This document shows positions 28,995 through 37,379 of a DNA stretch of 64,000 nt, piece by piece. The translations under genes and the position numbers were made by a program. The notes beneath the pieces are model-generated. The model did not search any database and was not told where the DNA came from. It worked only from the letters and a program-made list of their open reading frames with translations. How positions within the stretch are numbered: position 1 is the stretch's first letter; the number at the start of each line of letters is the position of its first letter. Location: NCBI RefSeq assembly GCF_012641275.1, contig NZ_JABAIA010000001.1:2232001-2296000 (forward strand). The letters run 5' to 3'. The stretch comes from Chitinophaga varians (lineage in GTDB: Bacteria > Bacteroidota > Bacteroidia > Chitinophagales > Chitinophagaceae).

Positions 28995-29765
28995 ATGTTC
29001 TGGATCGATACGCACGCCCATTTATACTCGGATGAATTTCTGGCCGACCAGCAGGAGATGGTGAAACGTGCCCTGGATGCCGGGGTGACCACCCTGCTGC
29101 TGCCCAATATTGACGAATCGTCCATTACCGCCATGCTGAAACTGGAAGCTGCGTATCCCAAAAACTGTTTTGCCATGATGGGGCTGCACCCCTGTTATGT
29201 GAAGCCGGACGTGGAAAATCAGATGCGGCTTATCAAAGACTGGCTGATACACCGCTCTTTCAAGGCCATTGGAGAGATAGGGCTGGATTTTTACTGGGAC
29301 AAGTCGCTGGCGGAGCAGCAGTACCAGGCGTTCCGGGAGCAGCTGCAACTGGCGAAGCAATACAAACTGCCCGTGTCCATCCATAGCCGCGAGGCCACAC
29401 GGGAATGTATACACGAAGTAAAAACCTTACAGGATGGCAATCTCAGCGGCGTGTTCCACTGCTTTTCGGGTACGCTGGAAGAAGCTAAAGAGATCATCAG
29501 CCTCGGATTTTACCTGGGCATCGGGGGAGTGGCCACATTTAAAAAATCCGGGCTCGACAAAATCATCGAAAACATTGACCTGGAACACATCGTACTGGAA
29601 ACGGACGCGCCTTACCTGGCACCGGTGCCTTACCGCGGCAAACGTAATGAAAGTGCCTATATCCCATTGATCGGTGAAAAGGTGGCAGATATAAAAAATC
29701 TAAAAATAGAAGACGTAGCCGCTATTACCAGCAGCAATGCGCGCAAATTATTCAAAACGCTCTAA
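28995..29765 (+). CDS. TatD family metal-dependent hydrolase (DNase)
   Basis: This 256-residue TIM-barrel enzyme of the amidohydrolase superfamily is linked in other bacteria to 3'-5' DNA/RNA exonuclease activity and D-aminoacyl-tRNA quality control. Metal ligands are visible in 'WIDTHAHLYSDE', 'GEIGLDFYWD', 'VSIHSREATRE', 'GVFHCFSG' and 'LETDAPYLAP'. The length is standard. ansA follows after 41 bases with its own -7 element. Confidence 0.93.
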   Translation: MFWIDTHAHLYSDEFLADQQEMVKRALDAGVTTLLLPNIDESSITAMLKLEAAYPKNCFAMMGLHPCYVKPDVENQMRLIKDWLIHRSFKAIGEIGLDFYWDKSLAEQQYQAFREQLQLAKQYKLPVSIHSREATRECIHEVKTLQDGNLSGVFHCFSGTLEEAKEIISLGFYLGIGGVATFKKSGLDKIIENIDLEHIVLETDAPYLAPVPYRGKRNESAYIPLIGEKVADIKNLKIEDVAAITSSNARKLFKTL

Positions 29766-29777
29766 CTGTTTAGAGGG

Positions 29778-29785
29778 TAACTTTG
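29778..29785 (+). promoter_or_regulatory. -7 promoter element of ansA
   Basis: TAACTTTG lies 21 bases upstream of the ansA ATG and fits the consensus, so ansA need not depend on tatD transcription. Confidence 0.45.
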
Positions 29786-29806
29786 CGGGCAACTGGCAGT
29801 TAGACA

Positions 29807-30847
29807 ATGAGTAAAATTCTGATAATCTACACGGGCGGCACAGTAGGCATGATCTACGATGACAAGACCAAAGCGCTCCGCCCGATCGGCTTCAATGAAA
29901 TACGGAACAATTTACCGGAACTATACCGGATGGGGATTGATTTTTACGTGTATGCGTTCAACCCGCCTATCGATTCCTCAGACATGCAGCCGGAAATATG
30001 GGTGGAACTGGCCAGTATCATTGAAGACCGTTATGACCGCTACGATGGATTTGTGATTCTTCACGGCTCAGACACCATGGCGTTTACTGCCTCCGCGCTG
30101 AGCTTCATGCTGGAGAACCTGTCCAAACCCGTTATCCTCACCGGTTCACAGCTGCCCATCGGTAAAATCCGTACCGACGCGAAGGAGAACATTATCACCG
30201 CCATGGAAATAGCCTGCTCACGGCATAACAACGGCAGTCAGGCATCGATGGTACCGGAAGTATGTATTTATTTCGACTTCTCCCTCTTCCGCGGCAACCG
30301 TTCCAAGAAATACAACGCCGAAAAATTTGAAGCGTTCTATACCATGAACTATCCACAGCTGGCGGAAGCAGGTATAGACATCAAATACAAACAGCAATTT
30401 ATTCTGCCCACACCTTCTGCGCCGCTGAAAGTGCATAAGGAGCTGGAAACCAATATCACCGTATTGAAGCTGTTCCCCGGCATTACCCGCAGCGCCGTGG
30501 AAGCCATTCTCAGCGTTCCCGGCCTGAAAGGCGTGATCATGGAGACATTTGGCAGTGGCAATACCAATACCCAGCCATGGTTTATCGAAAGCATCAAAAA
30601 AGTGATCGATAACGGCGCTATCGTAGTAGACATCACCCAATGTGATGGCGGCTCCGTGGAACTGGGCAAATACGAAACCAGCCAGCACCTGGTGGAAGCA
30701 GGCGTTGTCAGCGGTCATGATATGACCTTTGAAGCAGCAGTGACCAAGCTGATGTTTGTACTGGGACAGGGCCTTACCAAAGCAGAATGCAAAAAAATGA
30801 TCGAAACTTCGCTGCGTGGTGAACTGACGCCGATAGAAGTGTATTAA
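29807..30847 (+). CDS. ansA: type I (cytoplasmic) L-asparaginase
   Basis: The enzyme hydrolyses asparagine to aspartate and ammonia. It has 346 residues and no signal peptide, matching the cytoplasmic type. The catalytic threonines and partners lie in 'IIYTGGTVGMI' and 'ILHGSDTMAFTAS'. 'TGSQLPIGKIRTDAKEN' carries the conserved lysine. The C-terminal allosteric-type domain contains 'METFGSGNTNT'. It ends at a strong terminator. Confidence 0.93.
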   Translation: MSKILIIYTGGTVGMIYDDKTKALRPIGFNEIRNNLPELYRMGIDFYVYAFNPPIDSSDMQPEIWVELASIIEDRYDRYDGFVILHGSDTMAFTASALSFMLENLSKPVILTGSQLPIGKIRTDAKENIITAMEIACSRHNNGSQASMVPEVCIYFDFSLFRGNRSKKYNAEKFEAFYTMNYPQLAEAGIDIKYKQQFILPTPSAPLKVHKELETNITVLKLFPGITRSAVEAILSVPGLKGVIMETFGSGNTNTQPWFIESIKKVIDNGAIVVDITQCDGGSVELGKYETSQHLVEAGVVSGHDMTFEAAVTKLMFVLGQGLTKAECKKMIETSLRGELTPIEVY

Positions 30848-30867
30848 TACGAATATAAAAGAGAATT

Positions 30868-30904
30868 AAAGCAGAAAGTATTGAAACAGTATACTTTCTG
30901 CTTT
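30868..30904 (+). terminator. terminator of ansA
   Basis: AAAGCAGAAAGTAT pairs exactly with ATACTTTCTGCTTT around a 9-base loop, followed by a T-run at 30902-30907. Confidence 0.9.
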
Positions 30905-30993
30905 TTTATTGCAATTTTTTTTCTATATTTAATTATCAAGCCTATTCCATCCCTGATCTGTAAAGTGTTTCTATCACCACAAAACTCCAAAGT

Positions 30994-31686
30994 ATGAATG
31001 TTTCGTTAACGCAAAAGTTCATTGCAGAATTCTTCGGCACGCTGGTGCTGGTGCTGATCGGTTGCGGCAGCGCCGTAATTGCCGGCAGTCACGTAGGTCT
31101 TCTGGGCATTTCTTTTGCCTTCGGCCTGTCGGTGCTGACGATGGTATATGCCATCGGCCATATCTCCGGATGCCACATTAACCCGGCTATTACCATTTCC
31201 ATGCTGGCCTTCGGCAAAATTTCCGGTAAAGATGCGGGCGCTTACATCGTTGCGCAGATACTGGGCGCTATTGCCGCGGCAGGCATCCTCTACTGCATCG
31301 CAGGCGGCAGGGCCGAGTATTCCCTGGCAGCCAACGGACTGGGACAGAACGGTATCGGCGACAACTATCAGGACCACTACAATGTAGCCAGCGGCCTGAT
31401 CTTTGAAATCGTTTTCACCGCTATCTTCCTGGTAGTGATCCACGGCGCCACCAGCAAAAACAACAGCAACGGCGCACTGGCAGGCGTAGCCATCGGTCTC
31501 TCCCTGACCATGATCCACATCGTGGGCATTCCTGTTACCGGTGTGTCTGTAAATCCTGCCCGCAGCATAGGCCCGGCACTCTTCGTAGGTGGTGATGCGC
31601 TGGCCCACCTCTGGATATTCATCGTAGGCCCCGTTATTGGCGGGCTTATCGGCGGAGCCATCTGGAAGCTTTATGACAAAGCCTAA
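30994..31686 (+). CDS. aqpZ: aquaporin (MIP family water channel)
   Basis: This 230-residue inner-membrane channel has six membrane segments and two re-entrant loops. The two NPA boxes are 'HINPAITISM' and 'SVNPARSIGPALF', and the arginine after the second box is that of the selectivity filter. The sequence resembles AqpZ (water) rather than GlpF (glycerol): it lacks the longer loop aspartate motif of GlpF. The symbol is by similarity of motifs only. Confidence 0.88.
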   Translation: MNVSLTQKFIAEFFGTLVLVLIGCGSAVIAGSHVGLLGISFAFGLSVLTMVYAIGHISGCHINPAITISMLAFGKISGKDAGAYIVAQILGAIAAAGILYCIAGGRAEYSLAANGLGQNGIGDNYQDHYNVASGLIFEIVFTAIFLVVIHGATSKNNSNGALAGVAIGLSLTMIHIVGIPVTGVSVNPARSIGPALFVGGDALAHLWIFIVGPVIGGLIGGAIWKLYDKA

Positions 31687-31693
31687 AAAAAAC

Positions 31694-31723
31694 TTGGTAA
31701 ATAAAAGTAAAGGATTATCTTTG
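31694..31723 (+). promoter_or_regulatory. consensus promoter of the tRNA-Ser gene
   Basis: TTG (31694-31696), an exact 19-base spacer and TATCTTTG (31716-31723) match the Bacteroidota consensus. The tRNA begins 53 bases downstream. Confidence 0.7.
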
Positions 31724-31776
31724 CAACCCTGAAACGGAAGACTCAACCCCTTCAGCAACGTTTCAAAGATAATCAC

Positions 31777-31866
31777 GGAGAAGTGCAGGAGTGGTTGAAC
31801 TGGCACGCCTGGAAAGTGTGTATAGGTGAAAGCCTATCAAGGGTTCGAATCCCTTCTTCTCCGCCA
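31777..31866 (+). tRNA. tRNA-Ser, anticodon GGA
   Basis: The acceptor arms GGAGAAG (31777-31783) and CTTCTCC (31856-31862) pair, followed by discriminator G and an encoded CCA. The anticodon stem CACGC/GTGTG encloses loop CTGGAAA with anticodon GGA at 31811-31813, which reads UCU and UCC. The long variable arm (TATAGG..CCTATC) is that of a class II serine tRNA, and the T-arm AGGGTTCGAATCCCT is canonical. Confidence 0.97.
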
Positions 31867-31871
31867 CCATG

Positions 31872-31902
31872 CCCTGATGATCACCGATCATCAGGGTTTT
31901 TT
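31872..31902 (+). terminator. terminator of tRNA-Ser
   Basis: CCCTGATGATC pairs exactly with GATCATCAGGG across a 3-base loop and is followed by six T. Confidence 0.9.
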
Positions 31903-32018
31903 CTTTATATCCCGATACCAGCGCAGCCAGCACCAGAGAGCTCCTATACCGATTTCACCTATTCAGATCGTCTTAGCCACCTTTTAATAAAATCTCCAAA
32001 ATTTAAATTATCTGATCC

Positions 32019-32630
32019 ATGAAACAATTAATGTATTCCCTCACCTTTCTGCTGCTGATAACAGCAGCTGTAACATCTATAACCTCCTGTAGCAAAAAAG
32101 GCGATCCCGGTCCTGCCGGCCAGCAAGGACAAAAAGGCGACAAAGGCGATAAAGGTGATACCGGCGCCGGCGGCCCTGGCGGCTCCAAGGGCGACCCAGG
32201 CACCGCCAATGTCATCTATTCCGACTGGCTCGATGTTGCCTATAAACCCGATACTGTTCATCGTGCCGGTGGCACCATTGACACATTAGGTTACTATGCC
32301 ATTATCACAGCTCCAAAATTAACGACCAGCATACTGAACTCCGGTGAACTGAAAGTATATGTCAACCAGAACTCCGCTGCCGATCCGGTGATCACCTCCC
32401 TGCCATACACCGATTTAAGGAGCGGCCTTTACATCAGCTATGTTGCCTATCAACAGGCGATACAATTAGAGTCCAACGGAGATATTAGCACCGTGCAAAA
32501 TAATGCTGGTGTAAAACGCCGCCAATACCGGTATATCCTTATACCTGGCGGCGTTGCTGCAAGGAAAACAAATGGGGTCAACTGGAACAATTACAACGAA
32601 GTAAAAGCTTACCTGGGACTGAAGGATTAA
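32019..32630 (+). CDS. collagen-like repeat lipoprotein
   Basis: The 203-residue protein has a lipoprotein signal peptide (lipobox 'SITSCSKK', C24), then about 12 Gly-X-Y triplets (residues 28-63, such as 'GDPGPAGQQGQKGDKGDK') able to form a collagen triple helix, and a beta-rich C-terminal head of about 135 residues. Bacterial collagen-like proteins are usually trimeric stalks displayed on the surface. Only one contiguous triplet tract is seen. The head matches no family I know. Confidence 0.85.
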   Translation: MKQLMYSLTFLLLITAAVTSITSCSKKGDPGPAGQQGQKGDKGDKGDTGAGGPGGSKGDPGTANVIYSDWLDVAYKPDTVHRAGGTIDTLGYYAIITAPKLTTSILNSGELKVYVNQNSAADPVITSLPYTDLRSGLYISYVAYQQAIQLESNGDISTVQNNAGVKRRQYRYILIPGGVAARKTNGVNWNNYNEVKAYLGLKD

Positions 32631-32670
32631 TACACAGCACATCCATAAACAAGCTGCACCAGCGGTTTTC

Positions 32671-32696
32671 AAGGGACAGGCTTACGTCTGTCCCTT
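32671..32696 (+). terminator. terminator after the collagen-like gene
   Basis: AAGGGACAG and CTGTCCCTT form a 9-bp stem with an 8-base loop, followed by CCTTGTTTTC. The T-run is weak. Confidence 0.6.
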
Positions 32697-32796
32697 CCTT
32701 GTTTTCAGTGTTATCAGAAACGCCGGACGCTACGTAAATAGAGTGCGCATACGTTTGTTAAATTAGTGGAATAACCTCAAAACTAATTTGAACAAG

Positions 32797-34737
32797 ATGA
32801 CCCTAAAGAATGAGCAGCCATCCAAAATGCTGCATAAAGAATCCGAAGACATGTCCGGCATCAACACCCTCCAATTGATGGACGCTTTAATTACAGAAAC
32901 AAACAGTGAAGATGCTTATGGTGACATGTACGCCCGTGGCGCAGATGGGAACATGCGCCGAATTCCCGCAGGAACAGTCGGCCAGATGCTCAAAGTAGAT
33001 GCAGACGGATTTCCCGCCTGGGCAAATGATATCACCAACACGATCGTAGTGAATGCAGGGCCGGATCAAACCATCTCTGTAGCCAATACCAACTTACAGG
33101 GAGCTGCCAGTGATCCCAACAGTTCCATCACATCATATCGGTGGTCGAAACAGTCCGGCCCCGCAGAACCCATTGGCACCGGCTTTAACGGAGGCTCATT
33201 TACACCGTTGAGGACAAGGACCTTTACCCCTTCCGGGGCCGGGGATATCGTCTTTGACAACGCGAATACCCAACCCGGTGATCTGATCATACTGGTCGGA
33301 AACTTCAGGTCTGTAACATTAAACAATGTGCAGGGCACAGCAGCCAACCCGATCGTTTTCAGGAACCCGGCCGGCCAAACCACGCGGATCGGTAATACCA
33401 CATGGGCCGCAAACGGAGGACCAGCTTATGCATTGCAAACCTCCAACTCCAAACACTTTATTTTTGCCGGGACCCATTGGAACAACCTGCTTTTTACAGG
33501 GTCCGAAGTCAATACTGACGGCGGCGGCGAACCTTATCGCTCCGCTTACAGGAACCTGTCGTTTGATGCGTTTTCCGAGCAATTCGAGATCTGCTATTTT
33601 ACGGCAACAAAAGGTGGCACCTGCATCGTAGCCAAGACCGACCCCGTATCCGGACAAAGCGCATCATGGTATCCCAATACAACATTGCAGGACATACTGA
33701 TACACGACTTTGTCATCGATAGCCCCTACAATGAAGGCCTGTACATTGGACATACCGCTACTTATTGGGACTTAATCAGCAACACGCCCTATAATCAGAG
33801 CCCATATGATGCACCTCCGGCAGACAGCAACCGGTACAAGCAACCCATTATGATCAGTAATGTGAAGGTGTGGAATGGCCGGATATTAAATACCGGTAAA
33901 GATGGTATTCAGATTTCAGCCTGTAAGAATATAGAGGTCTATCAAAACGAAGTTGTCAACTGGGCATCTGTCAATGTTCCTGACAGAGCCAATCATAACG
34001 GCGGGATTCTGATCGGCGGACGGTCTGAAACCAGCAATGTTCACGACAATATCACCCATGATGCCTGGGGAGAACACTTTCAGTTTTATGGCACCGGTAC
34101 CGGACATATCTTCAAAAACAACCTTTGCTATAATACAGACGCATCGAATGTTAGCGGCGATATGGCCTCCATCGCTGCAAGGTCCGGCTCCAATAACACA
34201 GAAAATCATCCGGGCCAGGTTACAGTGGAAGGAAATACATTTTCCAGATGTGGGAACGGGTCACTGGTAAGGGTAAACGGATATAACAATAAATCCGGTG
34301 GCGTGACCGGCACCGACAATCTGCAGGTGATCCTGAAACGAAATATCCTGATGGCTCCGCGGAACAATGCCGGTGGCGATAATTATGACAGCTTCTATGT
34401 ATACACGGAAAATCCGCAGGATTATGGATACGACAAAATTGTAACCAGACCATTGGCAGGGGCTGATGCAAATGTTCAATACCTCACCATGGCGATAGCC
34501 AACGTAGATACCAACAACTATTACCTGCCCAACAATTCGACTGTTATACAAGGGTTCAGGAAAACCAAACCTGTAGGTCCCCAGGCTGTAACGGGCGCAT
34601 CTGTGATCGTTACACCAAACGCAGCAACTACAGCAGTGACCAATATGGTGAGCGGCGTATATGTGTTCAGGTTAGTAGCCGGAAATACACTGGGCCAATA
34701 CAAGAGCAGCACTGTTCAGGTGACGGTGACGCTGTAA
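32797..34737 (+). CDS. beta-helix protein with a split PKD-like domain
   Basis: This 646-residue protein is unfamiliar as a whole. Residues about 35-75 ('GTVGQMLKVDADGFPAW') resemble linkers in phage-tail and adhesin proteins. Residues about 78-125 ('NAGPDQTISVANTNLQGAASDPNSSI') look like the first half of a PKD-like Ig domain. The last 45 residues ('GVYVFRLVAGNTLGQYKSS') look like its second half. Between them, about 450 residues form a right-handed parallel beta-helix of the polysaccharide-lyase type ('NGGILIGGRSETSNVHDN', 'GNTFSRCGNGSLVRV'). No signal peptide is visible from ATG 32797 or TTG 32788. A glycan-binding or glycan-cleaving role is inference. Confidence 0.7.
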   Translation: MTLKNEQPSKMLHKESEDMSGINTLQLMDALITETNSEDAYGDMYARGADGNMRRIPAGTVGQMLKVDADGFPAWANDITNTIVVNAGPDQTISVANTNLQGAASDPNSSITSYRWSKQSGPAEPIGTGFNGGSFTPLRTRTFTPSGAGDIVFDNANTQPGDLIILVGNFRSVTLNNVQGTAANPIVFRNPAGQTTRIGNTTWAANGGPAYALQTSNSKHFIFAGTHWNNLLFTGSEVNTDGGGEPYRSAYRNLSFDAFSEQFEICYFTATKGGTCIVAKTDPVSGQSASWYPNTTLQDILIHDFVIDSPYNEGLYIGHTATYWDLISNTPYNQSPYDAPPADSNRYKQPIMISNVKVWNGRILNTGKDGIQISACKNIEVYQNEVVNWASVNVPDRANHNGGILIGGRSETSNVHDNITHDAWGEHFQFYGTGTGHIFKNNLCYNTDASNVSGDMASIAARSGSNNTENHPGQVTVEGNTFSRCGNGSLVRVNGYNNKSGGVTGTDNLQVILKRNILMAPRNNAGGDNYDSFYVYTENPQDYGYDKIVTRPLAGADANVQYLTMAIANVDTNNYYLPNNSTVIQGFRKTKPVGPQAVTGASVIVTPNAATTAVTNMVSGVYVFRLVAGNTLGQYKSSTVQVTVTL

Positions 34738-34757
34738 AATAAGCTATGTAGTCTTTG

Positions 34758-34787
34758 AAGCGCTGGCAACAACAGCTACCAGCGCTT
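34758..34787 (+). terminator. terminator after the beta-helix gene
   Basis: AAGCGCTGG pairs with CCAGCGCTT across a 12-base loop and is followed by TTTC. The next gene is convergent. Confidence 0.7.
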
Positions 34788-34792
34788 TTCAT

Positions 34793-35413
34793 TTACTTAT
34801 ATTCGATATTAAGATTGTATTTATAAAGCAATCCTGAAAGATTAAATGCAGAAAACTTGGCTTTCTTCATCTTATTAAATTCCGGATCTATTCCAAAATT
34901 CTGCGCCATTCTAAAATCTGCTTTTTCCAGAATAGTTTTTGAAAACCGCGCCATTGTCAAATCCGAATTTTTAAAGTCAGCGCACGTAAGATCTGCTTCT
35001 GAAAAATCTACTTCTTTTAAGGAGCAATTATGAAAGAGCGTTTTTCTCAACCTCGTTCCTAAAAAAGTAGAATAGTCCAGTATACATTCATAAAATGAGA
35101 AAGAAAACATAAACCTGTTACACTGGGTAAAATCAACGCCCAACATTTTACAGCCGGTAAAGTGGGCATCTCTGAAACCCGCACCGTCCAGCGTTACGAT
35201 GGAGAAATTACATTGCCTAAAATGACAATCTTCAAAATTGTTATCACGTAAATCACTCCTTGAAAAATCACAATCGATAAACTCACATTGCACAAACTCT
35301 CTGTTCTCCAATCTTCTTCCTGCATAATCCACATCAGAGAATGTTTTCTGTTGATGCAGGATTGATCCGTTTGACTTACCCATAAACAATGATATTTTCT
35401 GTACTACTGCCAT
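34793..35413 (-). CDS. pentapeptide repeat protein (Qnr-like fold)
   Basis: The 206-residue protein consists mostly of A(D/N)LXX-type pentapeptides, such as 'CEFIDCDFSRSDLRDNNF' and 'VDFSEADLTCADFKNSDL', that fold into a right-handed quadrilateral beta-helix. It has the same length class as Qnr/MfpA DNA mimics that protect gyrase. Sequence cannot separate a Qnr role from the many pentapeptide proteins of unknown role. The start is ATG 35413; ATG 35383 is a possible alternative. Confidence 0.85.
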   Translation of the reverse strand: MAVVQKISLFMGKSNGSILHQQKTFSDVDYAGRRLENREFVQCEFIDCDFSRSDLRDNNFEDCHFRQCNFSIVTLDGAGFRDAHFTGCKMLGVDFTQCNRFMFSFSFYECILDYSTFLGTRLRKTLFHNCSLKEVDFSEADLTCADFKNSDLTMARFSKTILEKADFRMAQNFGIDPEFNKMKKAKFSAFNLSGLLYKYNLNIEYK

Positions 35414-35480
35414 TTTTCAAATACTTCCATATTTATGCCTGGTTTCCTCGTAAGTGCCGGTTAAAACACAACTCATCCAT

Positions 35481-35600
35481 ATGCTGACTTTTGAAAATAA
35501 TCTCCTGATGGCACCAACCAATAACATAGAAGACAAGGTACAAAAAATCAGGGAATCATTCAGGTGTACCGGCTGCCGGGAGGAAGCCGGAGATAGCTGA
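35481..35600 (+). CDS. possible small protein, 39 residues
   Basis: An ATG-started frame of 39 residues ends 44 bases before the AraC regulator start. It is acidic at the centre ('NNIEDKVQKIRESF') and has a CxxC pair in 'RCTGCREEAGDS'. It could be a leader peptide, a small cysteine protein or chance; nothing beyond its amino acid composition supports it. Confidence 0.25.
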   Translation: MLTFENNLLMAPTNNIEDKVQKIRESFRCTGCREEAGDS

Positions 35601-35644
35601 GGATGCCACGCAGGCAACAATTAAATAAGTACCTTTATACGGTT

Positions 35645-36415
35645 ATGAAGACATACCTGCCATCACCACCGCTTCAGCCTTTCATTCAGCTTTACCGGAT
35701 CATCGAAAGCCGGGATGAAAAGGTGAACCGTGTATTGCCGGACAGCACGCCGGCCATCGCGTTCCGGTTTAAAGGGCAACTGCGCTACATTGAAGGTGAA
35801 CAGCCGGCCATTACGCTGCCTGCCTCCGTTATCTCCGGCCTGAGAAACACTGTCCGGCTGATTAACTACCAACCTGATACTGCCGCCATCATTGTGCAGT
35901 TCAAAGTCGCCGGCGCAGCAGCGTTCTTCAAAACACCGTTGCATGAACTGTTTGGGCACAGCGTTTCGCTGGACCATTTCGTCAACCGGCAACAGCTAAC
36001 AGACCTGGAAGAACAGCTGTCAGTCGCCGCCAGTGATGCACAAAGGGTACTGCTGCTGGATAATTTTCTGCTGGCGCAGTTGCGTTTCCCGAAACAGGAC
36101 GAGCTGGTACTGCATGCGCTGCACCAAATACACGCGGCTAACGGCGACGTAAATATGAAAGCACTGGCAACGGCCCATTTCATCAGCCAGGACGCTTTTG
36201 AAAAACGCTTTCGGAAAGTGATGGGCACCACGCCGAAACAAATGGCCTCTATCATCCGGATGAGGGCCGTCCTTCAGCAGCCACCGGCAGACAGGAACCT
36301 AACCCGTCTTGCGCTGGACGCTGGCTACTTCGACCAGGCACATTTCAACCGCAGCTTCAAACAGTTCACAGGACTGACCCCCACCGCCTTCTTCCAGGCG
36401 CCCTCCTTCTGGTAA
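35645..36415 (+). CDS. AraC family transcriptional regulator
   Basis: The 256-residue regulator has an N-terminal sensor of about 150 residues ('YRIIESRDEKVNRVLPDSTP') and a C-terminal double helix-turn-helix ('MKALATAHFISQDAFEKRFRKVMG', 'LALDAGYFDQAHFNRSFKQF'). ATG 35645 fits the family start; the frame is open to 35603. It lies 69 bases upstream of and codirectional with the SnoaL/ABM gene, which is a likely target. Confidence 0.88.
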   Translation: MKTYLPSPPLQPFIQLYRIIESRDEKVNRVLPDSTPAIAFRFKGQLRYIEGEQPAITLPASVISGLRNTVRLINYQPDTAAIIVQFKVAGAAAFFKTPLHELFGHSVSLDHFVNRQQLTDLEEQLSVAASDAQRVLLLDNFLLAQLRFPKQDELVLHALHQIHAANGDVNMKALATAHFISQDAFEKRFRKVMGTTPKQMASIIRMRAVLQQPPADRNLTRLALDAGYFDQAHFNRSFKQFTGLTPTAFFQAPSFW

Positions 36416-36484
36416 AATCAATGATTTTTTACAATGCTTCAGTGACGGTATTCCCCAATTTTGTGGTACTAAAACAATAGTACA

Positions 36485-37315
36485 ATGATCACCCGACTAT
36501 CGCTGTGCGCCCTGCTGCTGGCAGGTAGCACCGCTCATTCACAGATCAAAAATATGCAGCACAAAAAAGAATTAACCATGGATACCGTACAACAACACAA
36601 AGCCGCCATCACCGAATTCTATGAACAAATGCTGAACCGCCGGCAACTGGACAAAATAGACCAGTTGGTATCAGCAGACTACGCCAATAGCCTGGGAGCC
36701 AAAGGCATATCCGGCTTTATGAGCCAGCTGACCACCCTGCTACAGACCTTTCCGGATGCCCAATGGATGATCGTCAGCATGGCCGCAGAAGGCGATAAAG
36801 TGTTTGTAAAACAAAAAATGACCTGCACCCATCAGACGCCCTATCTCGGAATGGCACCCACCCATAAGTCCCTTACCAACGAAGGAACAGGCATCTACAC
36901 CTTTAAAAACGGGAAAGTCGTCTCTCATGAAATACTGACAGACAGGCTGGGATTCCTGCAACAAATAGGCATATTGCCGGCGGATATTGCAGCACCGGCC
37001 AAACAGGAGCAGGTGTATTTTATTGATAGATTCACGGTACCGGCACAAGCGGTGCCCGAATTTATGGAACGCGTGAACTACAACCGGAGCTTCATCCGGC
37101 AATTGGAAGGCTTTATTACAGACCAGGTTTATCAGCAACAAGAAAACGGGCAGTTTTCCATTGTCACCGTCGCCACCTGGAAAAACCAGGCCAGCCTGGA
37201 CAACGCCAAAGCCAAAGTATTCGAAGAATATAAACGGACCGGGTTTCAGCCGGCAGAATTTTATCAGCGGCTGGGGATAACGATGGACAGAGGGGTATAT
37301 CAGGCAGGTAATTAA
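36485..37315 (+). CDS. SnoaL-like ester cyclase fused to an antibiotic-biosynthesis-monooxygenase-like domain
   Basis: The 276-residue protein has a possible signal peptide ('LLLAGSTAHSQ'), a SnoaL/NTF2-like domain (about 35-170) with 'ADYANSLGAKGISGFMSQL', and a ferredoxin-like ABM domain (about 178-270) with 'QLEGFITDQVYQQQ'. Export and an enzymatic role are inferred. An internal ATG at 36554 would give a cytoplasmic form. Many such proteins act on small hydrophobic molecules, but no substrate can be assigned. Confidence 0.78.
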   Translation: MITRLSLCALLLAGSTAHSQIKNMQHKKELTMDTVQQHKAAITEFYEQMLNRRQLDKIDQLVSADYANSLGAKGISGFMSQLTTLLQTFPDAQWMIVSMAAEGDKVFVKQKMTCTHQTPYLGMAPTHKSLTNEGTGIYTFKNGKVVSHEILTDRLGFLQQIGILPADIAAPAKQEQVYFIDRFTVPAQAVPEFMERVNYNRSFIRQLEGFITDQVYQQQENGQFSIVTVATWKNQASLDNAKAKVFEEYKRTGFQPAEFYQRLGITMDRGVYQAGN

Positions 37316-37333
37316 GCTGGTTACAGTATTGAA

Positions 37334-37358
37334 AAAGGCACTCCAGCAGAGTGCCTTT
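37334..37358 (+). terminator. terminator after the SnoaL/ABM gene
   Basis: AAAGGCACTC pairs exactly with GAGTGCCTTT across a 5-base loop, followed by an AT-rich stretch with TTTTT. Confidence 0.8.
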
Positions 37359-37379
37359 AAACTTTTTACACCCACCGGA

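Noticed and set aside
32797..34737. Prophage tail fibre
   Set aside because: One stretch resembles tail linkers, but no other phage gene lies nearby.
35417..35620. 67-codon frame on the minus strand before the AraC gene
   Set aside because: No conserved motif, poor amino acid composition, and it crosses the AraC promoter region.
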